Part shown: positions 28,864 through 37,080 of the stretch, one piece after another | Position numbering within the stretch: position 1 is the first letter of the stretch | Layout: every line of letters starts with the position of its first letter | Assembly (NCBI GenBank): GCA_017303555.1 | Contig: JAFLCN010000013.1 | Location: forward strand, 1 to 64,000 | Direction: 5' to 3' | DNA: 64,000 nt | From: Planctomycetota bacterium | GTDB lineage: Bacteria > Planctomycetota > Phycisphaerae > Phycisphaerales > UBA1924 | The notes under the pieces: model-generated | Databases searched by the model: none | Told to the model about the DNA's origin: nothing | Seen by the model: the letters and a program-made list of their open reading frames with translations, nothing else | Made by a program: the position numbers and the translations under genes

Positions 28864-29574
28864 TCAGTTCGGGGTGTACCCGCGCGGATACTTCTCGCCG
28901 GTCTGCGGCAGCGCCATCCGGATCAAGCGGTCCAGGCCGCGCAGTTCGATCTCGACCAGCCTGGCGCGGGCGTCGGCATCGGCCTCTTCCAAAAGGCGAT
29001 AGCGCTTCTCCTTGTCCTCCACGAGCGTGAACGAAATCAGTTCAAGCAGCGCCGTTGTGGGAATGTCATCATCCCGAATGAACTCGAGGAGCGTGTCGGC
29101 CTGAGCGAGGCGTTTGAGCGTGCCGCGATCGAGCCGGGTTTCGAGCGCGGTGCGCAGCCTGGCCAGCAGAGGCGTCTCGTCCTGCGAGAGACCGATCGGC
29201 TCGAGCATCGCCTCGCGGTAGAGTCTTCCTTCCGGCGCCGGGACCTCGCGCACAACCTTCGCGCGGCACACCCCGCGGAGCACCAGATTGAACCGGCCAT
29301 CGGGAAGTTTCTCGTGCTGCGCGATGTGGCCGATGCAAACCGCCGGACGCACCGGCGGCCTCCCGTGATACTCCTGCTTCCAACGCTTCCCCTGAAACAC
29401 CGCCATCGCGATCTGCCCCGCGCCATCGAGCGCATCGCTCACCATCTGGCGATAGCGCGGCTCGAAGATGTGCAGCGGGAGCACCTGCTGCGGGAGCAGC
29501 GTGACCTGATCCAACGGGAACAGCGGCAGCGCCCGCGAGAAGTTCACCTGGATCGTGTTTTCCTCGGAACTCAT
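28864..29574 (-). CDS. LON N-terminal (substrate-binding) domain protein
   Basis: A 236-residue protein made of a stand-alone LON substrate-binding domain: ALPLFPLDQVTLLPQQVLPL HIFEPRYRQM at the N-terminus, GRFNLVLRGVCRAKVVREV in the middle, and a helical C-terminal half. No AAA+ or protease domain is present. Related stand-alone domains are common but not functionally defined; they are presumed to bind unfolded proteins. The ATG at 29574 is chosen over an upstream frame start because GAGGG stands seven bases ahead and the LON motif then follows a short leader. The YhaM-like gene ends 25 bases upstream, so they form one operon. Confidence 0.85.
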   Translation of the reverse strand: MSSEENTIQVNFSRALPLFPLDQVTLLPQQVLPLHIFEPRYRQMVSDALDGAGQIAMAVFQGKRWKQEYHGRPPVRPAVCIGHIAQHEKLPDGRFNLVLRGVCRAKVVREVPAPEGRLYREAMLEPIGLSQDETPLLARLRTALETRLDRGTLKRLAQADTLLEFIRDDDIPTTALLELISFTLVEDKEKRYRLLEEADADARARLVEIELRGLDRLIRMALPQTGEKYPRGYTPN

Positions 29575-29599
29575 GCCGGAGCCCTCAGCCGTCACGCCC

Positions 29600-30631
29600 C
29601 TACTGCTTCAGCACGTCAGGCCTGAACAGCTTCACGTTCTCGAGCGCCCACTGCTTCTCGGTGAAGTTGCCGCCCATGTTGAAATCGCTGCTGCGCTCCG
29701 GCCGTGCCGCGTTCATGGCGATGGTCGTCTTCGCATCGAGATTGTCGAGCATCGCCACAAAGATCGCCTCGGGCGTCGCGGGAATCTTGGCAGCGCCGTG
29801 CTCGGGCAGCGTGTGATGGCTGAGGATGATGTGCTGCAGCACGCTCAGCGCCCCCGGGGGCAAGCGCTGGCCGCTCTCGCGCATCATCACCTGCGCCTTG
29901 TCGTGGAGCATGATCGCGCCCTCGACAATGTGGCCGATCAGTTCGCCCCGATCGGTGTACGCAAAGGCCTTGTCGTAGCTGAGTTCACGCGTCTTGCCCA
30001 GATCGTGCAGGAAAAGCCCCATCACAACCAGATCGCGGTTGATCTTCGGGTAGAGCGGGCAGACGCGATCCGCGACATTTACCAGGTTCAGCGTGTGCTC
30101 GAGCAATCCGCCCAGGTACGCATGATGCATGCTCTTGGCGGCCGGGCACTGCTTGAATGCGTCCATCAGGAACTTGTCGTTCAGGTAGGTCTGTGCCAGC
30201 GCCTTGATCGCCGGATGCTCCAGCGTATCGAGCAGCTTCGTCAACTCGGCGAACATCTCCTCCGGCGGACGCTTCGAGCACGGCAGCAGGTCGCGCAGCA
30301 AATCGGGCGTCGGCTCGACCGCGTTGATCGAATGGATAATCAGCTGCAGCTCGCCCTGATACGCCTGCGTCTCTCCCTCGATGACAACAAAGCCGTCGGT
30401 GGGCAGCCGACGAAACTGCGATTCCTCGATCGACCACATGCGTGCCGGCATCTCGCCCGTCTTGTCGCCGATGATGCATCGCAGGTACGACTTGCCCGCA
30501 CGCGTCTGGCCCATCTGGGCGTTGCTGATCGAGAACGCGCCGCTCACGCGCTCCGGCGGCTCGCGGAACTCAATGATGAAGCGGCGGGAGGACGAGTTCT
30601 GGTTTTCACGCTGGAGCGACAATTGCGACAT
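29600..30631 (-). CDS. YhaM-like 3'-5' exoribonuclease (OB fold + HD domain)
   Basis: A 343-residue protein. Residues about 30-120 form an OB-fold (AGKSYLRCIIGDKTGEMPAR). An HD phosphohydrolase/nuclease domain follows, with H-H in SMHHAYLGGLLEHTLNL, the paired H-D in GLFLHDLGKTREL, and later His in HIILSHHTLPEHG. This is the architecture of Bacillus YhaM, a manganese-dependent 3'-5' exonuclease acting on RNA and single-stranded DNA. It lies between a zinc-ribbon membrane protein gene (60 bases upstream) and the LON-domain gene (25 bases downstream), all on the minus strand. Confidence 0.88.
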   Translation of the reverse strand: MSQLSLQRENQNSSSRRFIIEFREPPERVSGAFSISNAQMGQTRAGKSYLRCIIGDKTGEMPARMWSIEESQFRRLPTDGFVVIEGETQAYQGELQLIIHSINAVEPTPDLLRDLLPCSKRPPEEMFAELTKLLDTLEHPAIKALAQTYLNDKFLMDAFKQCPAAKSMHHAYLGGLLEHTLNLVNVADRVCPLYPKINRDLVVMGLFLHDLGKTRELSYDKAFAYTDRGELIGHIVEGAIMLHDKAQVMMRESGQRLPPGALSVLQHIILSHHTLPEHGAAKIPATPEAIFVAMLDNLDAKTTIAMNAARPERSSDFNMGGNFTEKQWALENVKLFRPDVLKQ

Positions 30632-30691
30632 GGTGGACTCAAAGGACCTTCGGAGCCCGCAAGGGCGTTCACGCCCGTGCGAAGCTGAATC

Positions 30692-31801
30692 CTATCGAGC
30701 CTCGGAAGGCAAGGCGTCCGCACCCGCGAGCCGCGTCTTCATATTCCAGACAGCGCGGCATTCGCCGCACGCAATGGGTTCGCCCCCGTTTCCGGCCGCC
30801 ACCACGCTTGATACATCCGCGCCGCATGCCGGACACAGTCCGATTTCCTTGAGCAGCGCCGCCCGCTTCGTGCCGGACCTTCCGATGTCGCTTCCCAAAA
30901 TGGCGACGATGCCCACGAGCCACAGAACTAGCCCCGCCGCCTTCAATACGTGCATCAAGCCGAACGCGCCGACCGGAAGCCCGGCAAACTCCACGATGAT
31001 CCCGATCGAGATCGGCAGAACGATCGAGGCGAAGAGCACCCGCAACCAGAGCCCGCGGAAGCGCAGAAGCCCAGTCGCCTCTTCCAGCTTTGCACGATGA
31101 ACTCCCGAGACACCATCACGCAGGCGCTTGAGGTCCGAGTATCGCGCGAGCGAGACCGGCCGCCCCGCATCGTCTTTGAATGCCATCGAGCTGTAGATCA
31201 TCGCGTTCGCGTGAAGGACCGTGCGCAGACTGATCGATTCACGCGATTCCGCCGTCTCTTCCGTCGAAACGCGATGGATTCGCGTTCGACGCCACGACGC
31301 GCCGCACTCCGCGCAGCGAACAAAGTTCCCCGCGGACGCCGCATCAAACGCGACGACCGCTCCCGCCAGGTTGTACGCGCAGCACGGGCAGATTCCTTCA
31401 TCGAGATACGCGTCCACGATTTCGCTCGCGCGCGGCGCGAGGCGAACGAACGCGCGCCGCGTCTGGATCACAGCGCCCACCATCCCGATCGCCGCGCCCG
31501 CAGCACCGATCGCCCACATCGGCACGCCCTTCGGACGCAGCCAGATCATCGCGATTGCGATGGCAACCGCCACGGCAACGATCAGCACACCCATCCGCGT
31601 CATCATGCGCCCGAAATCGGTGAGTTCTCCGTAGACGAGGTACGCCCGATCGCGAACCCGATCCAGCCGCGGAGTTCCCGATGGCTGCGCCTGCATCGAT
31701 AGCAGTTCACACGCCACGCCGGCATCGTCCGTGACCGGAAGCCGCCACGCGGACAACAATCCGCCCTGCTTGTGCGCGATCTCTCGCACGGCACGCTCCA
31801 T
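30692..31801 (-). CDS. Membrane protein with two zinc-ribbon-like motifs
   Basis: A 369-residue protein of unknown function. Two hydrophobic helices at about 70-110 are followed by a first zinc-ribbon-like site (CPCCAYN...CAECGASW), then two further helices at about 250-305, and a second site near the C-terminus (CPACGAD...CGECRAVW). Both read C-x2-C...C-x2-C, a treble-clef or rubredoxin-like metal site facing the cytoplasm. Symmetry suggests an internal duplication of [helices + ribbon]. I do not recognise the family. It is the first gene of a minus-strand run with the YhaM-like gene, and divergent from the thioredoxin gene. Confidence 0.7.
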   Translation of the reverse strand: MERAVREIAHKQGGLLSAWRLPVTDDAGVACELLSMQAQPSGTPRLDRVRDRAYLVYGELTDFGRMMTRMGVLIVAVAVAIAIAMIWLRPKGVPMWAIGAAGAAIGMVGAVIQTRRAFVRLAPRASEIVDAYLDEGICPCCAYNLAGAVVAFDAASAGNFVRCAECGASWRRTRIHRVSTEETAESRESISLRTVLHANAMIYSSMAFKDDAGRPVSLARYSDLKRLRDGVSGVHRAKLEEATGLLRFRGLWLRVLFASIVLPISIGIIVEFAGLPVGAFGLMHVLKAAGLVLWLVGIVAILGSDIGRSGTKRAALLKEIGLCPACGADVSSVVAAGNGGEPIACGECRAVWNMKTRLAGADALPSEAR

Positions 31802-31891
31802 CCCGCCAAATCAGGCCGCGACCGTACCTCTTTCCGATGGGAAGCATCCGAGTTGCAGCATCCGCTCGCCCGCCACCGTGCCGAACCACAC

Positions 31892-32488
31892 ATGATTACC
31901 CCATCGCTCCTGCAATCGACGTTCAAGCAAGCCGTCCCGTACAACGAGTACGTCGCAACCGGCACGCACCACCAGCAGCAGCAATGGTCGCACTTCGATC
32001 AACTCAGCCGCGAGCACGCGCCGATCACGCAGGAGCAGTCCGCGCTCGTCCGATCGTTCACACGCCGCATCAACATCCTCGTCCTCAGCGGCACCTGGTG
32101 CGGCGACTGCGTCCACCAGTGCCCGCTCTTCCAGCAGCTCGCGGAACTTTCCCCCGTTTCCGCCGGCGGACAGATCGAGCTCCGCTTCATCGATCGCGAC
32201 GAAGCCCCGGAACTGGCCGAGGCCGCCAAAATCTGCGGCGGCCTCCGCGTCCCCACCGTCCTCTTCCTCAACGAAGATCTCGAGTTCGTCTCGATCCTGG
32301 GCGACCGCTCGCTCACCCGCTATCGGGCCATCGCCTCCAAAGCCCTCGGCGCGTCCTGCCCACTGCCCGGTGCGCCCGTTCCCGCCGACGAGATCGCCGC
32401 GACACGGCAGGACTGGCTGAACGACTTGGAACGCGTCCACCTGCTCGTGCGTCTGTCCCCCAAGCTGCGCCATCGCCACAACGATTGA
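31892..32488 (+). CDS. Thioredoxin-fold protein with WCGDC motif
   Basis: A 198-residue cytosolic protein. The active site is LVLSGTWCGDCVHQCPLFQQ, a thioredoxin C-x-x-C followed by a third Cys, and GGLRVPTVLFLNEDLEF holds the conserved cis-Pro. An N-terminal helical extension of about 65 residues is present. No signal peptide, so a cytoplasmic reductase is likely. The start chosen is the ATG at 31892; the frame is open further upstream but overlaps the divergent gene's start region. Confidence 0.8.
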   Translation: MITPSLLQSTFKQAVPYNEYVATGTHHQQQQWSHFDQLSREHAPITQEQSALVRSFTRRINILVLSGTWCGDCVHQCPLFQQLAELSPVSAGGQIELRFIDRDEAPELAEAAKICGGLRVPTVLFLNEDLEFVSILGDRSLTRYRAIASKALGASCPLPGAPVPADEIAATRQDWLNDLERVHLLVRLSPKLRHRHND

Positions 32489-32550
32489 CCGGCCCCGCGC
32501 CGGTAAAAAACCCGACGGAAACCCGGATCCCGCGAATCCACTTGCCGTAC

Positions 32551-32578
32551 GGAACCTGCCGGCTCCTGGCGGGTCTGA
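32551..32578 (+). promoter_or_regulatory. ECF (sigma-E-like) promoter ahead of the sigma factor gene
   Basis: GGAACCT, a 16-base spacer and TCTGA closely match the Escherichia coli sigma-E consensus (GGAACTT, 15-16 bases, TCTGA). It lies about 85 bases before the sigma factor start and would give a short leader with a hairpin at about 32612-32631. Its position suggests that the sigma factor activates its own operon. Confidence 0.55.
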
Positions 32579-32662
32579 TGAAGTAAGGAGGACCCCGAGC
32601 CGGTTTTCTCGCAACCCCGGAACTCTTCCGGGGTAAACGGGGTACCAGTTCGGACTGGCAGC

Positions 32663-33307
32663 ATGCAGAAACTGCAAGAACTCCAACTGGTGCGGCGTGC
32701 GGCTCGCGGCGATCTTTCGGCCGCCGAGATGCTCATTCGTCGCCATCAAGCCGGCGTCCAGGCGTACATCTATCGCATGTGCGGCCGCTGGGACGTCGCG
32801 GAAGATGTGACCCAGGAGGCCTTCCTTCGCGTGCTCTCCAGCCTGCACAACTTCAACGAGAACTTCCGCTTCTCGACCTGGTTGTTCACCATCGCCCGCC
32901 GCGTTTGGCTCAACATTTGCGAGAAGAAGCGCCCCGCGAGCGCCGGCGACGCCAGCGATATCTGGGCCGCCCGCAGGGATGACCACGTCGGCACCATCGG
33001 CCGCGACGCCGAGCAGCGCGGCATGGCCAAAGACGCCATCCAGAGCGCACTCTTGCTCCTCTCGACCGAGCAGCGCGAGGCGATCGTGCTCTTCCACCAG
33101 CTCGACTGGCCGATCAAGCTCATCTCCGAGCACATGGAACTGCCCGAAGGAACAGTGAAGAGCCACCTCCATCGCGGACGCCAGCGCCTTCGTTCTGAAC
33201 TGGTGCGTGGCGTGGGCGACGTGGTCGCCATCGAGGAACCGGCCGGCTCGCTCCCTTTGTTTGCGCGCCGTGCCGTCGCCCTCAGCCCCGGAGATGCTCA
33301 GCCGTGA
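32663..33307 (+). CDS. ECF-type RNA polymerase sigma factor
   Basis: A 214-residue sigma-70 family protein. Region 2 is visible as AEMLIRRHQAGVQAYIYRMC, DVAEDVTQEAFLRVLSSLHN and FRFSTWLFTIARRVWLN. Region 4 is LLLLSTEQREAIVLFHQLDW followed by LPEGTVKSHLHRGRQRL, the helix-turn-helix that reads the -35 element. There is no region 3, so it is an extracytoplasmic-function sigma factor. A C-terminal tail of about 25 residues follows region 4. The next gene overlaps its stop and encodes a probable anti-sigma factor. Confidence 0.92.
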   Translation: MQKLQELQLVRRAARGDLSAAEMLIRRHQAGVQAYIYRMCGRWDVAEDVTQEAFLRVLSSLHNFNENFRFSTWLFTIARRVWLNICEKKRPASAGDASDIWAARRDDHVGTIGRDAEQRGMAKDAIQSALLLLSTEQREAIVLFHQLDWPIKLISEHMELPEGTVKSHLHRGRQRLRSELVRGVGDVVAIEEPAGSLPLFARRAVALSPGDAQP

Positions 33308-34092
33308 CCGGGCAACCCTCCAAACTTTCCGCCGGCCTCGAGGCTCACGCGCGTCGCCTCGAAAACCGCAAGCTCGTCCAGGCGTTCATGGACGGCGAGA
33401 TTTCGGACGAGTTTCCGCCGCTCTGCGCAGCGCTCGCGGCCGACCCGCAGCTCCGCAAGGAGTTCGAAGAGATGCGCCGGCTTGGCGCAATGCTGCAAAG
33501 CCCTCTGCCCGCAACCGATCTGAGCGCGAGCATCCTCGCCAAGCTTCAGGATCGGCCCGTTTTCCTGCCTTCGCCCAAGCAATCGCGCAGGCCGTTCGCC
33601 GGTTTCGGTGCCGCGCTTGCCGCGTCGCTGGCGATCGGCGCGGGCACGGTCTGGCTGACGCTCGCCGCGCTGCGTGCGCCGGCCCCGCTGCAGTCGATCG
33701 CGCAGGCCGATGTCCTGGGCGAGGCACGCGACGCAATCCGGAACATCACCGGCACATCGCTCGCCGAGCAGGACGGACACCGTGCGTACGTGATCGCTCC
33801 CGCATCCGAATCGTCCCAGTTCCCCGATGTCGGATCGCTCGTCTCGGCGCACGATGCCGACCCGCGTCTTCTCGCCAGCCAGATGGCCGGAAACGGCGCC
33901 GTCCGCATCGAACGCTCGGGGCTCAGCTTCGTGAATCCCGGCCCGGACCGTGCCCCCAGCCAGTCCACCCGCACTCGGGCCGCCGTGCTCGAGTGGAACA
34001 CACTGCCCGATGCCGTCTACTCGGGGGGCAAGTCCCGCCGGAGTGATGTGTACCGCGCCGCGGCTGCTTCGGCCTCCGATTCGCCCCGCTAG
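33304..34092 (+). CDS. Probable anti-sigma factor, single membrane helix
   Basis: A 262-residue protein. The N-terminal 80 residues are helical and include [20 protein letters not shown], the usual start of anti-sigma domains, but no H-x3-C-x2-C zinc motif is seen. One membrane helix is at about residues 100-120 ([20 protein letters not shown]). The remaining 140 residues would be periplasmic. The GTG start overlaps the sigma factor stop by four bases, giving coupled translation, as is standard for sigma/anti-sigma pairs. The signal sensed is unknown. Confidence 0.75.
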   Translation: MTGQPSKLSAGLEAHARRLENRKLVQAFMDGEISDEFPPLCAALAADPQLRKEFEEMRRLGAMLQSPLPATDLSASILAKLQDRPVFLPSPKQSRRPFAGFGAALAASLAIGAGTVWLTLAALRAPAPLQSIAQADVLGEARDAIRNITGTSLAEQDGHRAYVIAPASESSQFPDVGSLVSAHDADPRLLASQMAGNGAVRIERSGLSFVNPGPDRAPSQSTRTRAAVLEWNTLPDAVYSGGKSRRSDVYRAAAASASDSPR

Positions 34093-34292
34093 GCCTCGAG
34101 TTGGCCGGAGAGCGAACGGCGCCCACCTGACAAAGCTCGTCCAACGCCGTTTTGCCTCCTAGAATGACCCTGTTCGGGCGTCGCTGCCGCCCGTCCACCC
34201 GTTTGTAAACCATTGCCGCGGACGGAGTTGGAAACCCAACCCCGCCCTCACCCTCCCTGTTTGCCTGCCCCCACCGATCGAGCCCGACGCCC

Positions 34293-36197
34293 ATGAGCAC
34301 CCAGCCCCCCGTCAATCCCCTTATCCGCAACGTCGCCATCATCGCGCACGTCGACCATGGCAAAACCACCTTGGTTGACAACCTGCTCAAGCAGTCGGGT
34401 AACTTCCGCTCCGGCGAACTCGAAAAGCTCGAAGGCGGCCAGCACGGCCTCATCATGGATTCCAACCCGCTCGAACGCGAGCGGGGAATCACCATCCTCT
34501 CGAAGAACTGCGCCGTTCAGTACACCGCTCTCGATGGCATCACCTACCGCATCAACATCATCGATACCCCTGGCCACGCCGACTTCGGCGGCGAAGTCGA
34601 ACGCGTCCTGCGCATGGCCGACGGCGTCTGCCTCCTCGTCGATTCGTTCGACGGCCCCATGCCCCAGACCAAGTTCGTCTTGACCAAGGCGCTCGAAGCC
34701 GGCCTCAAGCCCGTCGTGATCGTGAACAAGATCGATCGCCCCGATGGCCGCCCGATGGACGTCATGCACGAAGTGTTCGACCTCTTCGTCGAACTCGGCG
34801 CCGAAGAGCTCGCGCTCGACTTCCCCACCGTTTACTGCGCCGGCCGCGACGGCTGGGCGACCAACGTCTGGCCGATCCCCGATGGCCAGCCCAAGCCGAA
34901 GGATCTCCGCGATATCTTCGAAGCGATCATCAAGCACGTCCCGCCGCCCCGCGCTGAGATCGAGAAGCCGCTGCAGGTCCTCGTCACCAACCTCGACTAC
35001 AACGACTACGTCGGGCGCATCGGTATCGGCCGCATCTTCAGCGGCAAGATCAAGGCCGGCCAGCAGGTCGCCGTGCTCAAGCGCGACGGCAAGCGCGTCA
35101 ACACCAAAGTCGCCAAGCTCATGCAGTTCGAAGGCCTGAAGCGCAGCGAAGTGAACACGATCGAAGCGGGCGACCTCTGCGCCCTGATCGGTCTTGAGAG
35201 CGTCGACATCGGCGACACCGTTGCCGACCCCGAGAACGCGATCGCGCTCCCGCCCGTCACCATCGACGAGCCGACGATGACGATGCTCTTCCGCATCAAC
35301 GATTCGCCCTTCGCCGGCCAGGAAGGCTCGTACGTCACCAGCCGCCAGATCCGCGAACGCCTCTTCAAAGAGCTCGAGCGCAACGTCGCGATGCGCGTCG
35401 AACAGGGCCGCACCGCCGATGAATTCATGGTCTCGGGCCGCGGCGTTCTGAGCCTGGGCATCCTCATCGAGAACATGCGTCGCGAAGGCTTCGAGCTCTC
35501 CGTCGGCAAGCCCGAGGTGATCGTCCGCGAGATCGACGGCGTCCCGCACGAGCCGGTCGAAGAACTCGTCATCGATTCTCCGAACTCGGCCGTGGGTTCG
35601 ATCATGGAACTCGTCGGTGGTCGCAAGGGCGAACTCAAGAAGATGGAGCCCCGCGGCAACGACCTCACCCACCTCAAGTTCGAGATCCCCTCGCGCTCCC
35701 TCATCGGCATGCGCGGACGCGTCCTCACCGCGACGCAGGGCGAGGGCATCATGACGCACTCGTTCCTCAAGTTCGCCCCGATCAGCGGCGAGATGAGCCA
35801 CCGCGCGATGGGCGTCCTCATCAGCCTCGAAACCGGCGCGATCACCACCTACGCCCTCCAGCAGCTCGCCGACCGCGGCATCATGTTCGCCGTCCCGCAG
35901 GAAAAGGTCTACGCCGGACAGGTCATCGGCGAACACAACCGCGACAACGACCTCGTCATCAACGTCACCCGCATGAAGCACCTGACCAACATGCGCGTGT
36001 CCGGCAAGGAAGCAACGGTCGTCCTCAAGGCGCCCCGCAAAATCACCCTCGAATACGCCCTCGAGTACATCGAGGATGACGAATTGGTCGAAGTGACGCC
36101 CGGCAGCATCCGCATCCGCAAGAAGGTGCTGGACGAGTCGATGCGCAAGCGTTCCGAACGCCAGAGCCGCGACAAGGCCGAAGCAGCCAGCGCGTAA
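34293..36197 (+). CDS. typA: Ribosome-associated GTPase TypA/BipA
   Basis: A 634-residue translational GTPase. G1 is [21 protein letters not shown]2 is [13 protein letters not shown]3 [19 protein letters not shown]4 [11 protein letters not shown]. Domain II, an EF-G-like domain and the BipA-specific C-terminal domain ([20 protein letters not shown], and [20 protein letters not shown]) follow in order. Length is slightly above the usual 600-615. BipA helps late 50S assembly and growth under stress, including low temperature. It is monocistronic. Confidence 0.96.
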   Translation: MSTQPPVNPLIRNVAIIAHVDHGKTTLVDNLLKQSGNFRSGELEKLEGGQHGLIMDSNPLERERGITILSKNCAVQYTALDGITYRINIIDTPGHADFGGEVERVLRMADGVCLLVDSFDGPMPQTKFVLTKALEAGLKPVVIVNKIDRPDGRPMDVMHEVFDLFVELGAEELALDFPTVYCAGRDGWATNVWPIPDGQPKPKDLRDIFEAIIKHVPPPRAEIEKPLQVLVTNLDYNDYVGRIGIGRIFSGKIKAGQQVAVLKRDGKRVNTKVAKLMQFEGLKRSEVNTIEAGDLCALIGLESVDIGDTVADPENAIALPPVTIDEPTMTMLFRINDSPFAGQEGSYVTSRQIRERLFKELERNVAMRVEQGRTADEFMVSGRGVLSLGILIENMRREGFELSVGKPEVIVREIDGVPHEPVEELVIDSPNSAVGSIMELVGGRKGELKKMEPRGNDLTHLKFEIPSRSLIGMRGRVLTATQGEGIMTHSFLKFAPISGEMSHRAMGVLISLETGAITTYALQQLADRGIMFAVPQEKVYAGQVIGEHNRDNDLVINVTRMKHLTNMRVSGKEATVVLKAPRKITLEYALEYIEDDELVEVTPGSIRIRKKVLDESMRKRSERQSRDKAEAASA

Positions 36198-36378
36198 GCG
36201 TGCGGCCTCGCCCCTTCCCCGAAATTCTTGTCGCAACTTAGCAAGCACGCGTGAAACGCCGACAACTCACGCTGCAACAACGGGTTATGGTGTTTCGGTT
36301 GCGATCTCCCTCCTTTGGATGGGTTGAAAATATTCCGGTTTGTCTTGCGAACGGCGAGACGTCGCGCACATTAGTTTC

Positions 36379-37080
36379 ATGCGACGATTAGAACTTTTCC
36401 GCACGGGGATTTTCATTTTCATCGCTGTTGTTTCGATGTGCCAGACGACGTTCGCTGCGCCGGTATTCCTAACGCTGGACGGATTCATCACCAGCATTCC
36501 GGATAAGCAGCTCTCCTCTGAAAACTCCTGGGTCAGCGCCCAAATCGGAGACACACTGTCCGGGTTCTTTGAGTTCGCAACCTTGCCGGCGGGATCGACG
36601 ATCGCATCAACGGCCGCCTCGATGGTTCACACCGGGCAGTTTTCGCCGGGCGGTTACATGGCGAACGAGAGCAAGACGCTGACTTTGCAGCAGTTACCGG
36701 GAGGCAAAGATGTGGTCACCGCGACCATGACCTCCCGAAGTTTCTACGGACTCTCGGACGAGTTCTATCTGACGGCGACTTTTCGACTGGAGGATGTGGA
36801 TGGCCGGCTCATCAATAACGCAACCGGCAAATTGAGCCCGTTCTCGTTCTTAGAAATCGATGCAAGTGCGATCACAGTTTCAACAACATACATTCGGTAC
36901 GATCCGTTCGGACCGCCTCAGCTCGTCGACACCGGACGATTCGAGGGCGTGCTGTTCAGTGCATCTATTGCGGAGATTCCCTCGCCCGCAGCATTCATCA
37001 CGATGACAATCGGCCTTGCGATGACGCGAAATAAGACGCGTCTACCGGGCGTTGGGGCCCGTCGAAGGAGCTACTCGTGA
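36379..37080 (+). CDS. PEP-CTERM-like secreted protein coupled to the next gene
   Basis: A 233-residue exported protein. MRRLELFRTGIFIFIAVVSM plus CQTTFAAP is a signal peptide. The beta-rich body contains ITSIPDKQLSSENSWVSAQI and TGQFSPGGYMANE. The end, IPSPAAFITMTIGLAMTRNK with a longer basic tail, is a PEP-CTERM-like sorting signal in degenerate form. Base composition is visibly more AT-rich than the surrounding genes. Its TGA overlaps the GTG start of the following protease-like gene by three bases, so the two are translationally coupled. The ATG is chosen to start directly at the signal peptide. No homologous function is recognised for the body. Confidence 0.7.
   Translation: MRRLELFRTGIFIFIAVVSMCQTTFAAPVFLTLDGFITSIPDKQLSSENSWVSAQIGDTLSGFFEFATLPAGSTIASTAASMVHTGQFSPGGYMANESKTLTLQQLPGGKDVVTATMTSRSFYGLSDEFYLTATFRLEDVDGRLINNATGKLSPFSFLEIDASAITVSTTYIRYDPFGPPQLVDTGRFEGVLFSASIAEIPSPAAFITMTIGLAMTRNKTRLPGVGARRRSYS

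Noticed and set aside
34248..36248. A 666-codon open frame antisense to typA
   Set aside because: Shadow of typA caused by codon bias; composition is dominated by Asp, Val, Glu, Ala, and no start signal or family is seen.
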